A DNA stretch of 64,000 nucleotides from assembly GCA_010015655.1 (NCBI GenBank), contig ML976662.1, positions 1,415,653 to 1,479,652 on the forward strand. The letters are read 5' to 3'. The DNA is from Bimuria novae-zelandiae CBS 107.79. Its lineage: Eukaryota > Ascomycota > Dothideomycetes > Pleosporales > Didymosphaeriaceae. How positions within the stretch are numbered: position 1 is the first letter of the stretch; every line of letters begins with the position of its first letter. A program made the position numbers and the translations under genes. This document shows positions 10,453-21,798 of the stretch, in pieces. The notes under the pieces are model-generated. The model saw only the letters and a program-made list of their open reading frames with translations, ran no database searches and had not been told where the DNA came from.

Positions 10453-10928
10453 TAGTGGATAAAGAGGTAGATTCATCGAATGATACCACCTTGCTACATC
10501 ATCCACTATGCTGAGCATAAAGCTGGCTCTTTTTTCGATTACATGTTCAATTTGACGGTTGACGTCATACGGAAACCTCACCGATGAAGACCGTCGGGAG
10601 AGCGCGACAAATCCATCGATCAGGTTGTACAAGCAGTGAAAGCAGTGTATACCAACATGATGTTCAAATAGAGTTGTACAAAGTCTTAACTAGCGATCGT
10701 TCGGCGTGCATGTGGGGTGGGGGGCCTGCCTGCCTCCGCGGAGCAACACTCGCCTTCTCGAACTTTATACCCACGTTTCACCTTCCATTCCATCCATCTC
10801 CTGTGCTCAATACAATTGCATTTGCAAGTCGCATTCCAGTGGCATGATCGTACCGCTTGCGCTGTGTATATGTCGATCATCTATCCACCACTCTCATAGG
10901 AAACTCGGAACTTTCACAGCCTGCAACA
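10453..10928. other. Intergenic region between convergent genes
   Basis: Tail-to-tail spacer between the TRAPPC12-like pseudogene and the enoyl-CoA hydratase gene. Frames here overlap on both strands without motifs. It should hold the 3' ends of both genes; no clear structural terminator or repeat is seen. Confidence 0.5.
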
Positions 10929-12018
10929 TTACTCATGAATGAAGTGGGGCGACCGCTTCTGCAGGAATGCTGCAATACCCTCCTTACAGTCCGCTAGTGA
11001 GAAACTGCTATAATACAAGGCACGCTCGATCTCTAGGCCCCCTGGCAACGTCGCTGTCTCGGCTGGGGATGCTTAGCAAAGAATCCACTCAGAGTGTGCG
11101 TACTCACCAGCCTTGACTGCCTGTTTTGCTAATCCTACCACAGGAGCAGAGAAGGTCGCAATGGATGTTGCGATTTTGATTGCTTCCTCAACAACATCGT
11201 GATCGGTTGCAACCACCTTATTCACGATGCCGTATCGCTCCATCTCATGTGCTGTCAAAGATGAGCCAGTCAGGATGAGCTCCATGGCCTGTAACACATC
11301 ATTAATCACCCAAACGACAGCGACATTAGTCCATGACCTCACCTTTTGTTTCCCAGTCGCCCTGGTCAGTCTTTGTGTACCTCCCGCTCCCGGTATGGTA
11401 CCAAGCTTTATTTCCGGAAAGCCAAACCGAGCGTCTGCCGAAGCGAACAGCATGTCGCACTAACATCGAAGCGTAAGAGTTGCTCTGTCAAGAGAGAATT
11501 AATGCGTAAACCTACCATGAGTGCAACTTCGAAGCCTCCACCGAGCTGTGCGTCCCACAAGATCAGCAATCATCATCAGATTGTGTAGCTTCAAACGGGA
11601 ATCAAGAATCGGCAGCTACTCACGGCGTACCCTCGCACTGCTGCTACGATTGGCTTGCGCAGTGCCGTGAAACCATCTTCCAGGTCTTTCAACCATCCGG
11701 TTCGATGCGCCTCTGCAGTCGAAATGTTTGCCAACTCTTGAATATCTGCACCAGCTACGCATCGAAGTCATTTCATCGCATAGGAAATGGACTGCCACAA
11801 GAACACATACCGCAAAATGGTGACTGACTGCTGCTTGTGAGCACAATGGCGCGTATTTCGGCATCACGGTCCAGTTTGCGCAGCGCGTCATTCAACTCAT
11901 CTATCAGATTCTGCGATAACGCGTTGCGTTTGTGCACGCGGTTCAGCTCGATTACAGCTACGCCCGCTTCTCGTTTGGACACTACAACAACTTCAAGATC
12001 GTTTTTGGCCAGATGCAT
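10929..12018 (-). CDS. Enoyl-CoA hydratase/isomerase (crotonase) family, intact, six exons
   Basis: Exons on the minus strand: 12018-11811, 11754-11624, 11545-11516, 11459-11343, 11288-11108 and 11053-10929; all five introns are GT-AG (56, 78, 56, 54, 54 bp) and the joined frame is 263 codons plus stop. The protein has the crotonase fold signatures: SPFCAGADIQEL (oxyanion-hole segment, about residues 66-77), LGGGFEVALMCD with Glu119, and FPEIKLGTIPGAGGTQRL with Glu139. These two Glu match the catalytic pair of 2-enoyl-CoA hydratases. The C-terminus (EGIAAFLQKRSPHFIHE) is typical too. It should hydrate short-chain enoyl-CoA in beta-oxidation or branched amino-acid breakdown; methylglutaconyl-CoA hydratase (AUH type) is an alternative. 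No mitochondrial presequence is obvious and the C-terminus is not a plain SKL-type PTS1. No RIP-type stops. Confidence 0.92.
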
Positions 12019-13654
12019 AATGTCCTAATTTCCAAAGGAGTATGAAAGGGATTGAGAAGAGTACGTTCTCGATAACGTGCGCGTCTGAGAATGACTCCAT
12101 ATTGTATGGCGGGATACGGCCGCGCGGTTGGCTGTTTGACGCCTATGCAAGGACTTGATGGTTTCGCCGGAGCCACATTCAAGCGTGTCTATCAACCCAG
12201 GCGCTCTTTGTCTCCAGTGGTGGCCTACTTGACAAACAATAGCGGTACTCCGCTCCCGTTATCAGGAAAATCCTCATTTATCCTGCCACTCAAGCTTGAC
12301 CTGCAAACGTCGCGCACTCGAGAGTGTTAATTGCGCCGTTATTGTCGAGCCGGCGACCTCACTACAAATGGCAGGTACCAAGGTGCGTCCGTCTACACCA
12401 CAATCGCATGTTAATATCTCCTTCCTAAAGTACAAATTATGACCGAGCAAGGTTTCTCCGCGCCAAACAGCCTGATTATTCGGCAGCTACCGACTTGGTC
12501 CTGCAGATCGATCACTGTCGGCTCCTCTTCGGCAGCTTCCAACGAGGGTGATTGGTCGGGGTCCCTACAGGCGCGTCCAGAGTAGGAATAGCAGACCCAC
12601 TTCATATAAGCATTACGACCAGCACTGCGGCAATGAGCTCCCGGACCATGCACATGTGCTCTTGCACATCCTGCAAAGTTCAAGCTCGGCCTTCCTTGCA
12701 GCAATACTAGGTCTGGATATTAACGCCATGCTTCACGCACAAAGCATAATTATTCCATAGATTGTGCCACAAAAACCACGAATGACGACCTCATTGGCTC
12801 AAGACTACAATGATGCTGGAGGCTTTGATCTCGCAAACTTGGGCAACGGATCAGTTCTCCTTCACCTTCGCGGGAATAATTTGTCCGAAATCCGGGCGTC
12901 ATCCTACATAATAATTGCAAAACAACGTTCCTACCCTCCTATAACAAACTTAAAACAGATGCACCGACGTCAAAAACAAGGCATGTGGCGGCATGGCGTT
13001 ATTGGTGGAGACATGCTCGACCAGTTGCATTTATGGGATCGATACTTATCTAAAGGCTTCGATTATGAGTAGTCCGCGATGCATGTTCACAATTGCAACT
13101 TCCTAGTGGACTATACCAGGACACGGTACACCTCGCCAGAACATGGTAGACCCATACCACGGCGCTGTATATTTACATATAATATATGTCAATCCTTATA
13201 TCCGTGAATGGCTCACAAAATAGGTACTGCTTGCTGAAACGACCGTTGCCTTCCTTCAACCGCAACTGTCTCAGTCTCCGATAACGATGGCTGCGATGCA
13301 GCAACCTCGGGTAACCAGTGATTTACGAGGACATTCTAAATACCCATGTCTATTAGAACGTGCATCGACTGGATCTGGAGCTTCCGCAAACGTACAATGT
13401 CCGTACGACTTGCACAATAGCCTGACCACGAACAAATAACATGCTTTGAAGAAAACGCTGATCAAGTGGTCGCTTATCACGCTAAGGCTTCGTGTGGCTA
13501 CATTTGGAGGCTAGACTTAGAATGGTAGATTTCGCCATCACATGGCGTGTCAATATCATGACAGCAATTGCACACCGCCGACTTTATTATAGGCACGGGC
13601 GGCGTGTTTGAATATCTACTGTTTCTCGAGTGCAGTCTCTTCATTATCATCAAG
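12019..13654. other. Divergent intergenic region between the hydratase gene and tmpL
   Basis: About 1.6 kb separates two divergently transcribed intact genes and must contain both promoters. I found no convincing exon. The best frame (plus, 12764-13072, 102 codons) has no motif I recognise, and an ATG at 12368 followed by a possible GTGCGT donor leads only to frames with early stops. Composition is normal, without RIP signature, so old gene debris or long regulatory DNA are both possible. Confidence 0.5.
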
Positions 13655-16600
13655 ATGGTTCAATCTCCCATTTTCCAGAACATCTCCAATCTATCTTCCA
13701 AAGACCAGGTTCTCTTCACTCGATTTGGGTGCGGCCCAACCGCCATGGTCCCTCATTACACCGTACATGAAGCTTTCGAACACATCGTCGACACATATCC
13801 CTCAGCAGCCGCAGCCAAACATAGCGGCAGGATCATTACATATGCCGACCTAGATGTGGAGGCGAATCGATTAGCCAACTATCTTATTGGACTTGGTTTG
13901 AAACCCAAGCAGCGAGTGTGTCTAGTCGTGCAACGCTCGCTCGAGATGCTCGTTGGTATATTCGCGGTGCTGAAGTCCGGCTGCCAATATGTTCCCATGG
14001 ATGGAGGAGTCGTATCGGACGAAGCTTTACAGCACACTTTGAGTGATACGGACGCTTTTTTCACTTTATGCCTGCCAAAGTTTGAAGAAAAGGTCAAGAG
14101 ATTGGCACGACCAGACGTTCGAATCATCTGCTTGGGAACAGGCGCAGAAAGATTTTTATCCTCAGATCGGCCCACTGTGTCTGTAAACGCAGATGATGGA
14201 GCTTATGCTATCTATACTTCAGGTAAGGCTGCGCCAGGTACAGCAATGCAGAAGCTGACCAAACCAAGGAAGCACTGGGAAGCCCAAAGGCGTTGATGTC
14301 TCCCACAGCAACGTAACTAATGCGTTGCTGCTCGAGCCTGGGAGGTTGGGCATTACCGCTGGAACCAAGGTTGGTCAGGTGTTGAGCGTATCTTTCGATA
14401 TGGGTAAGCGAACTGGTTCAAGAAATATCTCCATACGCACTACTTACGATCAGAGATAGGTGCATGGGAGATGCTGGCCTGCCTTATTAATGGCGGCACC
14501 TTGTGCCTTAGGACTTCGAGCTGGGAAGAGACACTGCATGAAGTCTGTCGATCCTCATAATACAACCGCTCGCGGCACTGACTTGACTAGATCGATGTTC
14601 TCATCTCAACACCTTCGGTCCTGGCCAAATGGAGCCGGAAACAATTCCCCAATATCAAGACTGTGGTCACCGGCGGCGAGCCTTGTCCGCAAAGGTGAAA
14701 TCCCCCGTATTTTGGTCCTGCAACGGCGGATACTGAACTAAATGCAGCCTCGCGGACAAATGGGCAGTTGACACCACGTACTATAATATATGCGGCCCAA
14801 CAGAGGTTACTATCCTCAACTCTGCTCACCTGCATGTCCCTGGCCAAAAACTCTCAATTGGTACGCCTCTGCCCAATACCACAGTTTACGTGTTGGACGA
14901 ACAGGAGAGCCCTGTAGCCATCGGGACGAAGGGATCGATGTGGGTAGGTGGCGCAGGTGTGACACGAGGCTACATCAACCTGCCCAAAATCACTGAGCAG
15001 AGGTATAAGCGGGATAAGTTCCGTAACGATGGGTATGTCTTTACCGAGTGTTGTGACAAGCGGAACTAATGGATTTAGCTCCACAATGTTCAATACCGGA
15101 GACATCGTTAGGTGGCGCGATGACGGCTCACTCGAAACTCTTGGTCGATCAGATGACCAAGTCAAGATCAAGGTAAGGCAACTATTGGATAAGAAAGATT
15201 TTTCTGACAGGATGAGGGTTTCCGCGTTGAGCTGGATGGCGTCACTGCCGTTGTTGAGGTAAGTTACCTTCACCTGTCCCGATGGATGACGAGCAAGGCC
15301 GGGAACCTTCGCAAACGAATTCGTTCCGCATCTCCCAGAATTTGTTGCAAAAAAGCCTGCCCTACAAACGCTGTCAACCAGAAGCTGTACAGATTTGTTT
15401 GAAGTCTGCGGGTGTATTCCAATTCTGGGGTTATGGCATACACGACGATTGCGAAGCGGCTCCTGGATTTGCATCGTTCCCCGTCGTCCACGACTGCATG
15501 ACTGACAAGATAGAAATATCCCGGTGTACCCCGAGCTTGTACCATGGTGGTTCATGGAAAGTTAGCTGCTTTCTATACTGCTAAGATTCCCATCAAAGAA
15601 GAAGCCCTCGACGCCTTCGCTAGGCAGCACCTTCCGTTCTATTCTGTCCCAGAAAGATGGATACGTGTTCTCACAATCCCGCTCACTCCCAACGGAAAGG
15701 TGGATAAGAGGAATCTTGCTCAATTAGCTCTACATACCGTCATAACGAAGCCCGATTCCATTGCACGACCGCTCTCTACCATCGCCGCCACCCCACAGAT
15801 AGTGGAATTGGAGAAGGATCTGGAAAGAGGAGAAGTAGACGACAGCCCTGTCACCAGAAGCAGCCTCTCGATTATCAAAGGCGGTGCTATCAGCATATCT
15901 GAATCGCTCGAATCGCGACTCGATGCACTGCCAGCAAAGAAAGGCTTTCATGGACAAAGGTGGCTACGCCACCGTGCCTTCATCCTTTACCGGCGTTTCT
16001 TCTCAGTTGTCTTGCTGGCAAACATAGCGGTGGCTTGTTTCATTCTGTACCAGAGGGTGAAGCGAGATCGCTACATACTTGCTGATGTATCCACTGCATT
16101 TGCCGCGAACTTGTGCATGACAGTCCTGATGCGGTCTGAACCTGTAGTCAATCTACTGTTCACAGTCGCATGTTCCGTTCCTACCTCATGGCCTCTCGCG
16201 ATCCGTCGTCACTGCGCGAGGGTGTTTCATATCGGTAAGCAGTCCAACTCGCCTTGTGCCATCAGCGCGCTACTTACCATGTCTTTCTGCAGGTGGCATC
16301 CATAGCAGCTGCGCAATTGCGGCTGTTGCTTGGTTCACGATCTTCACCATCGGCGCGAGCTTAGAATTCGCAAAGGAGTCAGCACTCCGCTGTCTCGGTC
16401 TTGCTCCAGTAATACTAACGTATCTTGTCTGGCCGATTCTTGCCGCCATCGCAATGACATCGCATCCCGCCTTCCGGGCCAAGCACCACGACGTCTGGGA
16501 AGCTACACACCGCTTCGGTGGATGGACGGCGCTTATTCTACTCTGGGTGCAAACATTCCTCGCCACGAAAGACCTTGCAATTGGCGTAGCGCCCTCTCGC

Positions 16601-17347
16601 GCCTACCTCACTTCGCCTGGAGTGTGGCTCCTCGCCGTCGCAACCTGCGCCATCATCTTTCCGTGGCTACATCTCCGCAAAGTACCCGTCCGGTCTGAAG
16701 TCTTGTCTAGCCACGCCGTTCGTCTGTGGTTCGACTACACGGACCCTGTGGTGGGCACAGCTGTCCGCCTGGGTGGGTCTCCCTGTGCTAAATGCATTCC
16801 TCACAACACTGACAAGCTAATAGCTGAGCGCCCCCTCCGCGATTGGCACGGCTTCGCTACCATCACCAATACCAACGGCCGGGGCTTCTCCCTAGTCGTC
16901 AGCAACGCGGGCGACTTCACCGCGCGCACCATCGCCCGCGCGCCGACTTCCATCTGGGTGCGCGGCATCCCGACCTGCGGCGTCCTGCGCATCGCGCCGC
17001 TCTTCCGCTCCATCGTGCTCGTCGCCACGGGTTCAGGCATCGGGCCGTGTCTCGCGGTGATCCTGGCGCGCAAGGTGCCGTGCCGCATTCTGTGGACGGC
17101 GCCGAACCACGAGCAGACGTTTGGGAGGGCGCTCGTGGAGGAGGTGTTGGCAACGGATCCAAATGCTGTCATTCATAATACGCGCACGATGGGGAAGCCG
17201 GATATGCCGCTGCTGGCGTGGAGGCTGTATAAGGAGAGTGGGGCGGAGGCCGTGTGTGTGATTAGTAATAAGGTGTTCACGCAAAAGATCGTGTATGCAA
17301 TGGAGACGAGGGGGGTGCCGGCGTATGGCGCGATATTTGATTCGTAG
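13655..17347 (+). CDS. tmpL: TmpL-like protein: AMP-binding domain fused to a membrane ferric-reductase-type flavoreductase
   Basis: Ten exons (13655-14222, 14269-14403, 14460-14542, 14591-14694, 14748-15032, 15079-15172, 15217-15258, 15514-16234, 16293-16772, 16824-17347) join without a stop into 1011 codons; the ATG at 13655 has a good context (CAAGATGG). Residues 1-505 are an adenylate-forming domain: YTSGSTGKPKG (187-197), GPTE (313-316), TGD (398-400), GRSDDQVKIK then GFRVELDG (414-431), NGKVDK (497-502). No carrier-protein Ser motif is seen before the membrane part. About six hydrophobic segments follow from residue 598, with FHIGGIHS and KHHDVWEATHRFGGW holding His as in ferric-reductase membrane domains; VATGSGIGP (904-912) is the NAD(P)-binding loop. 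This architecture is that of TmpL of Alternaria brassicicola and Aspergillus fumigatus, needed for redox homeostasis and virulence; TmpA/TmpB are relatives. The 255-bp seventh intron is unusually long. Confidence 0.88.
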
Positions 17348-17460
17348 GGAGAGGTGAGGTCTTGAGGTTGAGCGGTGAAAGGTTGGGGGTTTGTGCGGTA
17401 TATGTGGGTGTGTGTGAGCGTGAGAAAGGTTGGAGAAGGAGGCAGATTCATCTTATCGGT

Positions 17461-17738
17461 GTTTTCGGAAAAACCTGCTCGACCCACTTTTGCGTATTTC
17501 TCGTCAGACTGCGCGTATTTCTATTCTAGACCTCTCCATTAACCTTTAAAGCCACACTACGCGCTTTCCTTAATAGAATATTCAATTCTAGAGGTAGAGG
17601 AAGCTTCTATAGATCTTTAAGTACTATAGTATAGATTTTTAAAATTTTCTATGAGGTCGCGTTGAGGGATAGACAAGGAAATGAAGGGACGACTGTGACT
17701 GGCTGCCTCTGTGGGTCGAGCAGGTATTTCCGAAACCA
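17461..17738. mobile_element. MITE-like element with 27-bp terminal inverted repeats, just 3' of tmpL
   Basis: The segment 17461-17487 (ending ACCTGCTCGACCCAC) recurs as inverse complement at 17711-17737 with two mismatches. Total length is about 278 bp, with no coding capacity and an AT-rich, partly RIP-like middle (17570-17650). No clear target duplication was found. It starts 113 bp after the tmpL stop codon, so it may supply or disturb the 3' UTR or polyadenylation region. Confidence 0.65.
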
Positions 17739-18182
17739 TAATAATCCGCTTTTCTACCGTGTCCGTGCTCGTAATGCGCATGCCGCGCAACGCGCACCAT
17801 TAGTACCTACACTACCCACAGAAAAATGAGGCTTTACAGCCACACACAATGGCTATTGCAACTAGAATTTTTAGTGGATTGATCTATAGACCTACACGAC
17901 AAAGCCTGCTACCAAAACTTACGTGGCTGACGTATTTTCCGGCCGCGGCTGTCGAGTGTTATCGTGACTCTTAGCGTAACGCGCGCTATCCCCCGCACTG
18001 CCAACATCGCCCTCCCACGGGCCACCTAACAGGGACCAATCGGTGAATAGCTCTAACCTTGGCAGAACACTAAATAATACTAGATTTATATAAGGATATA
18101 TATAAGTAATAAATATTTAGTAATAGCAAGGTGTAAGATAATTAATTAATTAATTAATAGTTAAACTTTTAGTAGTGTTTAT
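17739..18182. other. Right edge of gene island, no gene seen
   Basis: Normal composition persists until about 18060, then the TpA-rich repeat signature starts. Nothing recognisable was found; an ATTA-repeat (about 18138-18160) marks the border to the piggyBac-like remnant. Confidence 0.5.
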
Positions 18183-20152
18183 TTATTTAATAACTTTTAC
18201 TCGGCGGAGGTCCTCCTCTTAATATAGCCTAAAGTTACCTTTTATAGAGTCTCCTTTATAGAGGGGTATATTATAACGCGTATAACTATACCTACTTTAA
18301 GGAGTACGCTAGGATTTATATAAATTACCTAAAGTAGCTACTAGGGGTGCTTTCTTACGCTAAGAGGCGTGGGCTTTACGCCTAGCTTTAGTATAAGTAG
18401 TATACGTTTTTACTTTTACCTATATAAGCTTAGGCGCTTTATGTAAAGTATTATTATTAATACTAATAGAGCTAAAGCTAGGCTTTAATATTACTTTTTA
18501 AAAAGACGCTTTTTGTGCTTAAAAAGCTACTTAATAAAAGTATATAAAAAGTCCTTATAGCTACCGCGTTTAGTAATAGTTTTAGCTAAGTATAATAATA
18601 GCCTGTAATAGTTATTAAGCGTTAAGTTAAGTAGGAAGTAAAAAAGAGATCTTTAAGTATATTATTTAACTATAATATACGTCGCCCTATACTACGCCAC
18701 CATACATCCCTAAAAGAAATAAGTAATAATAACTATTGTTATAAGGCATAGGATAGGATATATAGGCATCGTGTTATTAATCTACTAAGTACTATAGTAG
18801 CTTTTACACTAATTAAAGCAATTTACTTTACTTTTATATATATTATAGCTATTAATAAAATTTAGTATATTTAGTAATTTAACAGACGCGTTGCTAAAGG
18901 CCTTTTAAAATATTGATAGATTTCTTACGGAGCTTAATAATCTCTTAATTAGCTTAGTAGCAAATATTATTAGTTACTTAATTATATAAGATTAAGGGTA
19001 ATCCTTACGCTTAGTAATAGTACTAATAAATAAGATAACCTAATTATCTTTTTAAGCTACCTATAGTATTTATATACTTTTTAATAAAGTCTATCGCGAC
19101 TTTCCCTAAGCTAAGTAGTTTTTAAACTATATTTTTATTCCTATAAGGTTACTATTAAAGCGCTTTTTTATAAATTTCTATTTACCACCCGCGCGCACTT
19201 TAGGTATTTTTACTTTTACTTCTTTAATTATCTTATTCTTAAAGCACTTCTCTATACTTATATACGTTATTTTAATTATTTTTATATAGCTTACGTTTTT
19301 ACTTCTTAAGTATTTAAGTAAAATAATAGTGTTAAAGAGATTATTATCCTCTATAGTGTAAAGACTTAGCTAGAATAATTACTAGCTAGCGCTATTAAGG
19401 GTAAGTAAAAAAAAAATAAGAATATTTTTAGTAAGTATAAAAGCTTTTATTTAAGCGTCTAAAGTAAGTAAGTCAATAGGCCCTTTACTAGTACCTTATA
19501 TATAAAATAATTAGTTTAGTATAATATTATTATTACCTAAATACTAGACCTTAGAGCCCTTAGTCGTAGGTTTTATTTTAATAATTATAACCTTAGTAGC
19601 GCGCTTAGTAAAATATATAATTATTTTATTAACATAGAGGTGCTTACTAAGTACGTAGTACTTTAAAGTACGCTCTCTAATGGTCTCCGAGAGCTCCTAT
19701 ACTTAGCTAAAGGGTAACTTAAAGCTCTGCTCTACCTTAGTATAATATAGGTATTAATCTAGCTGCTACTAGCGGTTCTTAGCTATAAAGTTATTAACTT
19801 TGTGCGTAGGCGCGTTTTTGTGAAGCTAGCTCCAGTACTCGTCTAATAAAGGCTCGCGATAAATAGCCCTATATACGATAATTACGAAGTACGTATATAG
19901 CTCTGCTCGCGATATGGGCTTCCAGCCACGTGCGTAGGGCTACTCGGGCGCATTATTCTAAAGCTTCTCCGCATGCTAATTCGTGTAATAAGCGATTACC
20001 TCCAGCACCTCTGCGTCGAAAAATAAGTTAAATAATTGTATTAGAGAGGCTTTATTAACGCCCTTAGGTATCCTGGGCATACCATGTTTGTGTGGGTTGT
20101 TAATATCTATAGGTCTCTAATCGGGTGGCGGATGCGACGGCATCTCAGGCAT
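18183..20152 (-). pseudogene. piggyBac-like transposase (DDE_Tnp_1_7), RIP-inactivated
   Basis: Minus-strand frame from an ATG at 20152 to about 18183, roughly 650 codons, the usual size for fungal piggyBac-like transposases. The N-terminal domain reads GWKPISRAELYTYFVIIVYR and EPLLDEYWS, the typical start of DDE_Tnp_1_7. A catalytic-region block at about 19680-19600 (LYVNKIIIYFTKRATKVI) has Asn/Lys where Asp-Glu is expected, and KGPIDLLTLDA follows. The C-terminal part is Lys/Arg-rich with former Cys now Tyr (TGY to TAY change), consistent with a decayed zinc-binding tail. Many TAG/TAA stops and at least one frameshift. TTAA-flanked termini could not be fixed. Confidence 0.75.
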
Positions 20153-20315
20153 TTTACCTAACTTTTACTATACTTTGTATATCTTATAAAGTTAGGATTA
20201 TTGCTAAGTGGCGCCGCACGTTTTGGCATATTTACAGATGCTTTAAACGATTTTTTAGGTACGAATTTGTATATACAAAATATTTGCTAACATTATAATA
20301 TAGATTCGTTGTTGT

Positions 20316-21325
20316 TTGTCACTTACCGTGACTTACCGCCTGGCGATCGCCCCTACCTGGCAATCGCTGAACACCAAATGTTCGACATTTTTACACGACC
20401 ACCACTACCGTAATATATACGCTATAGATGCCGCACTAGAGTTATTAAAGTTACTCAAGCCTAAAAAAAAGCCTAATTACGCGCAAGTTGCTAAAAAGTA
20501 TAATATTAATTAAAATATAGTATCGCGCTATTGCTGCAGGGTGCAGGGCACCTATATAAAAAAAAGTTAAAAATAGTTGCCTCCTTAATAATATCCAGGA
20601 ATCTGCGCTTATAGAATATATAGATAGCCTTTATGTAAGAGGTCTACCTCCTATAAGGCAAATAATATAAAATTTCGTAATAGAAATAGTAGGAAAAGAG
20701 CCTAGTAAAAACTAGATTAATTACTTTATTAATTAGCATTAGATTAACTTAGTTTTATAATAGATATTTAGTCTAGATGCCCCCTATAAGCGCGCTAATT
20801 CTGCGTTTAAATATAGCTTATATTTTAAGCTTTTAGAGGACAAGATTGCCTAATATGCTATTAAGCCTTAAAACATATATAATATAAATAAGAAAGGCTT
20901 CCTAATTAGGGTGCTATTAAAAGTAAAGCGTACTTTCTCTTAACGTCTATATAACTAAGGAGGAATAAAGCAGATACTTTAAAATAGTAATTATAAATAG
21001 ATTATAATAATTATATATATATACGCTAATAGTAGTTATCTTATACTAGCTTTAATTTATTAGACTACTAGTAGTAAGATCTAAGACTTATAGCTATAAA
21101 ATTTTAATTTAATAAAGTATTAAGTCTTTTTTTTCTTAATATTAAGTAGATAAATAAATAATTAGCTTAAAATAGTATAGCTTTAGCAGGTCTTTAATCG
21201 CGAAATAGAAATAAAAGTAAAGTAGTTCTATTACCTACTTATTTTTAATAGATATAGATTATATATTATAATAGAATTTATTAAGTTTTATAACAATAAT
21301 AGGATCCTTCTAGCTATTTACCTAC
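20316..21325 (+). pseudogene. pogo-type (DDE_1) transposase, N-terminal and core fragment
   Basis: A helix-turn-helix segment at about 20419-20515 (KKKPNYAQVAKKYNIN) opens the frame, followed by a CENP-B-like region and the catalytic core (NINKKGFLIRVLLKVKR, in which the usual DEKGF reads NKKGF; then LLIFNRYRLYIIIEFIKF, where the second Asp has become Asn). It stops abruptly at 21325, where the LTR of gypsy B' starts. The missing 3' part is not found after B'. It belongs to a pogo family different from the 1750-3471 copy; the fragment at 7400-8390 could be its kind of C-terminus. Confidence 0.72.
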
Positions 21326-21777
21326 TATTACGACCACGAATCCCACAAGGATAAAGAAGCCAGACAATTACGCCAAGAGAGTAATTATTAACGAAGTAGC
21401 AGAGTTAACGGGACCTAACGGGGCGCGGGGCAGCTTAGTCAGCAGTCACGTGACGAAGTCCCGTATAAAGGGAAGTCCCATAGGACTACCGTAGTCCCTG
21501 GGACTACAGGACCTTGGCGGGACTACGAAGAAGGAATAGGCTAGTATATAGTGTGGCGACTTTCCTATTATTATTTCCTTTCTTATAGTTAACTTATATA
21601 TTTTCTGTGCAAGTACGTTCTCCTATACAGACTAATAGTTATCTTATTTATTATAAGATTAGATTGTCTAGCCGCGCTAAGTGTCACATTAACTTATACT
21701 ACTAAATAATCCGTAAAGCACCACGATACCTTACTGCCCTAATTTAGATTAGAATAAGGTGTAAGAGCCTTATAACA
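21326..21777 (+). repeat. 5' LTR of gypsy B' (452 bp)
   Basis: Starts TATTACGACCA (RIP form of TGTTACGACCA) and ends GCCTTATAACA. Its last about 250 bp match, as inverse complement, the first part of the LTRs at 280-729, 44287-44731 and 50820-51264; the U3-side half is diverged apart from a shared GTCACGTGAC word near 21446. Confidence 0.85.
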
Positions 21778-21798
21778 CTTTAACTACCCTACGGTATA

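Noticed and set aside
12764..13072. A 102-codon plus-strand ORF between the hydratase gene and tmpL
   Set aside because: No recognisable motif, no supporting splice structure and no upstream gene context; kept only as part of the intergenic description.
16801..17284. Several Arg/Pro-rich ORFs on both strands
   Set aside because: They are alternative frames of the GC-rich last exon of tmpL, whose own frame has the NAD(P)-binding motif and correct splicing.
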